The notes under the pieces are model-generated. The model had not been told where the DNA came from, searched no databases, and worked only from the letters and a program-made list of their open reading frames with translations. From Eutypa lata (taxonomy: Eukaryota; Ascomycota; Sordariomycetes; Xylariales; Diatrypaceae), in assembly GCA_022661535.1 (NCBI GenBank), contig JAKULF010000003.1, forward strand, positions 1,674,001 through 1,738,000: a DNA stretch of 64,000 nucleotides, in the 5' to 3' direction. Made by a program: the position numbers and the translations under genes. This document shows positions 59,570-64,000 of this stretch, piece by piece (position 1 is the stretch's first letter; each line of letters begins with the position of its first letter).

Positions 59570-61960
59570 CTAACCGACGCCTGGGCCAACTTTATCACCG
59601 ACAACACCACCACCACCACCACCACCACTGCTATAATCATTACCATCGTCATCATCGAAGACAGCAGCAGTAGCAAGGGCATCCTGTCCTTGTTGTTGTT
59701 GGTGTTGCAACTGCACCTGTCCTCCACTAACCCCCCTATCCACCACGCCTCCCACTCGCACTCCCAACCCCTCAACTTCCCCAGGAGCAGGAGGAGCAGC
59801 AGCACCCGCCGTACTACCCTTCCTCCTTAGCCCGCCAGCCTTCAGCCTCCGCGCCCTCTGGTAGGCCCTCTCGAGCTCGAGCTCGACGGCGCAGCGGGCT
59901 GTGAGGGCTGCGACGGCAGGCCAGACGCTGCGCTCGCCGCGGCGGATCCAGGCGTCGAGGGCGGCGCCGTGGGTCGGGGTATCGAGCAGCAGCTTGACGA
60001 AGTCGGCGGGCGCCACGTCCGGGACGAGGGTCAGGGTGGCGGCGGGGGCGCCGCCGGGGACCTCCTCGTCGACGAGGAAGCGGCGGATGCCGACGGGCAG
60101 GAAGCCCAGGGCGTCGAGCTGGCGCAGGCGGTGGCGCAGCTCGAGGCCGACGACGCGGAAGAGGTGCGACGTGACCATCTGTCCGTCGCCCCCGCCGCCG
60201 CCTCCGCCGCTGGGGAGAGAAAAAGAAAAGAAGAACCGCGTGAGGAGGGAGGGCGGAGGCGAGGGGCCGTGCATGTCGGATTGGAGGAAGGGCACCAGGT
60301 AGGGGCGCGCTTGGCTCACGATGAAGTGGTTCACGTTGAAGAGCTGCGTGATGCGCATCAGCGGCGACTTGCGGTCCTTCTCCGACGCGTGGGTCCAGGA
60401 GCGGAAGGCCTCCGCTGCCGCCCATGGCACCACCCGGCCGTCGGCGTCCTTGCAGAGCACCGTCGTCTGCCGGCTGCCGTAGAGCGAGGGCGTCGAGGCG
60501 TTAGATGCCACTGCTGCTGTCCAGATGAGCTGTGTAGGCGTTGCGTGTTAGCAGATTGATATTTAGCTGGTTTAGAAGAAATTTCGATCTTTTTTAAGTT
60601 TTGATTTCCCCTTTCTTCCCACAACCACTTGCAAAAAGGTGAACATGGGAGAGGGCGTAGATAATTGATACGTACCACATTAGGAGCCGTGATATAATTC
60701 AGCAGCGTGGGAACGCCCTCCTGCCCTTCCGTAGCTATGGTGATGTTCAAGACCCGCTTGCTCCTGTTGTAAGCCTCTTCGAACGTCAGGTCTCCTACGT
60801 TGGCCTTGACGCATTCCTCGAGCACTCTGACATCGAGAAAGTACCCCTCCCGCCAGAACCTCTTGACCCTGCGAATCAGAGTCTCCCACCCAGTCCTAGA
60901 GAACCACGACCCCGCCTTGGTCCTCAGCCCGCCGTGCACTTGCTGGTCGTGTGCCTCGAAGGCGGACAAGTCGATACCATTACCATCCAAGACGTTGGGC
61001 AGCTCCTCCTCGGTGTGGATGGACACGAGGGTGGCGATGAGCGCGCCCGTAGCCGTACCGGTGATGATGCGCGGCAGGAGCCCGCGGAGGAACAGGGCCT
61101 TGATGACGCCGAGGTGGCAGAGGCCGAAGATGGCGCCGCCCTGCAGGACGAGGGTGCTCCGGCCGAAGGCCTGGCGCGAGTCGTGCAGGAAGTCGAGCTT
61201 GCGCTGCGTCGAGAGCGTGTTGTGCACGTGCTGCGTGTAGACGTCGTCGTCGTCGTGCACCTGCAGCGGCGTGGCCGGCGCGCACGCGTCGATGTCCTCG
61301 ATGGCGCCCGCCACCTGCGCCGTGTACTCCTCCACCAGGTACTTGGTGCCCGCGAACGCGCGGTTGTAGAGCCGCGGCGCGGTGATGTTGCCCAGGTTCC
61401 GCACGAGTCCGGAGCGGACTAGTTCTAGGAGGGACCCGATGTCCCGCGTCGCGCGCGCGGTGATGATGGAGTTCAGGCGCTCGTTGATGAGCATCCAGTC
61501 GTACGAGCGGGAGGAGGGGTCGTTGCGCCTGTGTTGTCGCAATGCAGAGAGATTCGTTAACGTTACGGTCCTCGTTTCATTAAGTAGACATATATATACA
61601 CGATGATAGAGCCCACTGAGGAGAGACTGCTACATGTATCACGGAAGAATCGGAGTCGCGAAGATGATGATGTACCATAGATTGAACCCCTTGAGATTGT
61701 CTAGCTGCAGAGCTGCGAGCTCCCAGTCTTCGTACGTTTCGGCATTATGCAGGGCGTCGAGCCATTCATCTACCTGGCCCTTCTTCGTCCACCGTCCTAT
61801 AAATTTCTGACATGGCGCAAGACACGGAAGCGTAAGCTGGTCTGTCTATACTATATACGTAGAGTATATATATATATATTGCACTCACCCTGTACCAAAA
61901 CAAGAAGACCTCTAGAAACATGGAGAAAATAGCTCTTAGAACTTTAACTGCTGACTTCAT
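59570..61960 (-). CDS. patatin-fold (DUF3336/patatin) protein, probable pseudoenzyme
   Basis: Four exons, 61889-61960, 61676-61836, 60676-61528 and 59570-60529, give 681 residues with all joins in frame. The order matches the Tgl3/4/5-type lipases of lipid droplets: an N-terminal hydrophobic segment (MKSAVKVLRAIFSMFLEVFLFWYR), a DUF3336 region (RWTKKGQVDEWLDAL, then LDNLKGFNLWRNDPSSRSYDW), and a patatin core (STLVLQGGAIFGLCHLGVIKAL then LLPRIITGTATGALIATLV). The nucleophile motif GxSxG, normally GSSAG, reads GTATG with Ala237 in place of Ser. The usual W-x-DG catalytic aspartate segment reads SWTHASEKDRKSPLMRI, lacking Asp-Gly, before the intact FNVNHFIVSQARPYLVPFL. Both catalytic residues thus appear lost while the fold is kept. 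The C terminus is low complexity (Gln and Gly runs, the latter a GGT microsatellite at 59602-59630). It may be a scaffold or regulatory lipid-binding protein. Confidence 0.88.
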
Positions 61961-63260
61961 CTCGGAGGCGGCGGTGAAAAGGGACAGAGAAAGACAATAA
62001 ATAACAAGGGAAGGAAAGATATATATAAGTAACGACTGCTAGCCGAACACCATTGAGCCGGTGATGGTTGACTATAATATAAGACGGACACCAATTGAGG
62101 TTACATACGATATCATCATTTCGGCGTTGGAGAAGATACCGACGGTAAGGACAAGGCGAGGTGCATGTCAACCGAGTCGAATACCAGGTATACAATGTAA
62201 GTATGTAATCATGGCGCGGCAGGCATGTGATGATGTGAATGAATGCCAGCCCTGTCGTTAGTTACCTTGGTACCTAGACTAGGTAGGTTAAGTACATGTA
62301 CGCAGCATGTACGAAGGTCGGGTTCAATATCACACACCATGCCAAGCAATTAGCTACAGTGCGCATTACCGGCTGTATCCCACTAGTACAGGTGACGCCA
62401 CTTGTCTGTCACTTGCTTCCGCCAGCTGGACGCTGCACCACCACCACTACTAGCTCTAGCCGCCACTACCTCTTTTAGGTAAAGTTGTCGCAAGTGCAAA
62501 CGGTACGAGGGGTATTGTTATTTAGTTATTATTATTACTTAAGCGTAAATAACATCAAAGGTAATTGAACTTGGTAGTACGTAAAGTGTATGCTAATTAA
62601 GTGGTGGTGGTGCAGCTAGCTGTAGCAGATGGCCGACAAGTGGCGTCACTTGTATTAGTGGGATACAGTCGGAGGTGCGCACTGTAGCTAATTGCTTGGC
62701 ATGGTGTTTGATATTGAACCCGACCTTCGTAGGTAGAGGAGGTATTTGATTTGACCAATGACAACATTAGATCTGAAGCTCCCCACATCGGACCGACCTG
62801 CAAACTTCCTTGTCGAACGAGCGATCCCGAGGTGCCGACTGTAAGCTCAGCTCGAGGATGGGCCTCGAGGAGCATGTATCCAATGTGTATTAGGTAAGTA
62901 GGCAACCAGTCTATCGTATATACCAAAGATAGCATATGTAGTAATATATTTACTGTTCCCGTTCCCGTTCTGGTTCTGGAGTAAAAAATGTCACTTTGCG
63001 AACCTATAAATGTAATGGCAGAGTCTTCTCATTTTTTAATAAATGATTATGTAGCTTTCAGCCATCTCAAATGTTCTTGATTAACTATTGCAAGCAGCCT
63101 GTCATGACGACCTATAGGCATGATTCTGCTATTCCTTAGATGTAGGAATCTGTTTTCCCCCTGAAGACTGATCATCATAATGACAGCCATAAGTATTATA
63201 CATAGTGGCCGATAGCCATGGGTGCATGTGTGTAAACGAAGCTTATCCACGATGATAGGC
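61961..63260. other. intergenic region containing a foldback repeat
   Basis: 1.3 kb between the patatin-family start and the Leo1 stop. Apart from the inverted repeat at 62310-62731 there is no coding sequence. AT-rich DNA flanks the repeat on both sides. Confidence 0.55.
62310..62731. repeat. large imperfect inverted repeat (foldback/MITE-like)
   Basis: The arm 62310-62448 is the reverse complement of 62600-62731. The outer 56 bases differ at about one position (TACGAAGGTCGGGTTCAATA... on both), then similarity falls gradually to the inner CACCACCACCACT end with small gaps. The loop of about 150 bp is AT-rich and unrelated. No ORF is present. A single-stranded or transcribed copy would form a hairpin of over 120 bp. 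Confidence 0.9.
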
Positions 63261-64000
63261 TTATTCATCCTCATCCTCTTCAATGATATGGCGTCTCCGC
63301 GCTCTCGACTGATCAGGAACGCGCGCATCAAGATCATCCAAGTCAACATCGGCATCAGCATCAGCATCTTCATCCTCCGACTCGGTAGTTTTCTGCTTCT
63401 TCTTTCTCCGGGGCGCCTCCTCCTCTTCGTCATCGTCTAGGAGATCTTCCTCTTCCTCATCGTCGCCACCACTCATCTGGTCATCGTCACTGGGCGCAAT
63501 GAAATCGTCTTCACGGTCATACTCGTCTTGTCGGTACCGGCTACCGGAAGGAAGATCATCGTCCGAATCATATTCTGGACGACGCTTCTTGGGACGTGAC
63601 GCGCCAGGTGCACCTCTCTTGCGGGGACCTCTGGCACCTTTGCGGCCACCTTCAAGGTCGCCAACGGATAACCCGCCACTTCTGTAGCCACCAGAGCGGG
63701 AATCCAGTCGTGCTGCTGCGGTGTCCAGCCTTCTCTGCGCCTTCATTCGCTCCTTCTCGGCCATTTCGGCTTCCTTCTTTTGAAGTTCAGGGTCTCTCGT
63801 AGCCATGATAATCATATCCCCCTCGCTGGCTCTCTTGCCGCGAGCCGCCGCCGCCATAGCGCTTGCAAAGTTGGCAAGAGCCTCGTCCTGCATGTTCTTG
63901 CTTGCAATTACCGTGTATTGCTCAGTGACGTGGCCAACAGTCACGAGAAGATTGCTGAAGAGGTGGGCGGCAGCAGCGTAGTAATGTGCGTCTTCCCGTT
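63261..64000 (-). CDS. LEO1: Leo1-like Paf1-complex subunit, C-terminal part (truncated by window edge)
   Basis: The open frame runs to the right edge, so the N-terminal part lies outside; the visible end is about 246 residues. It reads HYYAAAAHLFSNLLVTVGH, then VTEQYTVIASKNMQDEALAN, the end of the Leo1 core beta domain, followed by MIIMATRDPELQKKEAEMAE and a basic helix, then RSGGLSVGDLE. The RDPE-x-Q-x-x-E / GLS-x-x-x-LE order matches the same segment in animal Leo1. The tail is very acidic (DDEEEEDLLDDDEEEE) interspersed with basic clusters, as in the family. Leo1 acts in the nucleus in the Paf1 complex during RNA polymerase II elongation and histone modification. Identity rests on remembered family pattern, not a search. 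No exon boundary is visible in the part shown. Confidence 0.82.
   Translation of the reverse strand, partial: REDAHYYAAAAHLFSNLLVTVGHVTEQYTVIASKNMQDEALANFASAMAAAARGKRASEGDMIIMATRDPELQKKEAEMAEKERMKAQRRLDTAAARLDSRSGGYRSGGLSVGDLEGGRKGARGPRKRGAPGASRPKKRRPEYDSDDDLPSGSRYRQDEYDREDDFIAPSDDDQMSGGDDEEEEDLLDDDEEEEAPRRKKKQKTTESEDEDADADADVDLDDLDARVPDQSRARRRHIIEEDEDE

Noticed and set aside
60180..60260. Possible extra intron in the patatin-family gene near the CTCCCCAG at 60210-60217
   Set aside because: A polypyrimidine tract and acceptor-like AG exist, but no GT donor with reasonable context precedes it and the frame is open throughout.

Overview
The window is nuclear DNA of a filamentous ascomycete (Pezizomycotina, most likely a Sordariomycete). 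The evidence is short GT-AG introns (about 47-150 nt) with CTAAC-like branch sites, a Zn2Cys6 regulator with a fungal transcription-factor domain, an M43 secreted metalloprotease, a DUF3405 protein, a Pezizomycotina-type patatin family member, one nuclear tRNA-Glu, and long gene-free stretches full of (TACC)n, (ATCC)n and TACCTAGGTA-type motifs. No virus, CRISPR array, rRNA or intact transposon was found.

Layout, left to right: arrestin-domain protein (1645-3285, -); gene-free 2.7 kb; ZIP zinc transporter (5983-7449, -) divergent from pyroglutamyl-peptidase I (8099-8902, +); peroxisomal acyl-CoA oxidase ending in SKL (9297-11543, -); transglutaminase-domain Cyk3-like protein (12182-14167, -) divergent from a large F-box protein (15709-18749, +); 3 kb without genes; 14-TM MFS exporter (21778-23614, -) divergent from a Zn2Cys6 regulator (25449-28166, +); tRNA-Glu(CTC) at 28787; secreted M43 metalloprotease (29731-30734, -); a broken or mis-spliced hypothetical gene (32206-32747, -); about 5 kb without a protein gene but with several intron-like signals (possible lncRNA); DUF3405 type II membrane protein (37675-39465, +); ankyrin-repeat protein (41101-43497, -) divergent from the ribosome-biogenesis gene ERB1 (44481-46842, +); small acidic hypothetical protein (50376-51071, -); an 8.5 kb gene desert; a patatin-fold protein lacking both catalytic residues (59570-61960, -); a 0.42 kb foldback inverted repeat; and the C-terminal part of the Paf1-complex subunit Leo1 (63261 to the right edge, -).

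Most genes are unrelated housekeeping or accessory genes and form no operon-like unit. The clearest functional pairing is the divergent MFS exporter and Zn2Cys6 regulator, which is inference from position only. The most striking structure is a pair of near-identical introns about 28 kb apart in two unrelated genes (acyl-CoA oxidase and DUF3405). Both carry internal inverted repeats and look like introner-like elements, that is, mobile introns. Gene models were built by hand from frame continuity and splice signals; all internal joins given below keep the reading frame.
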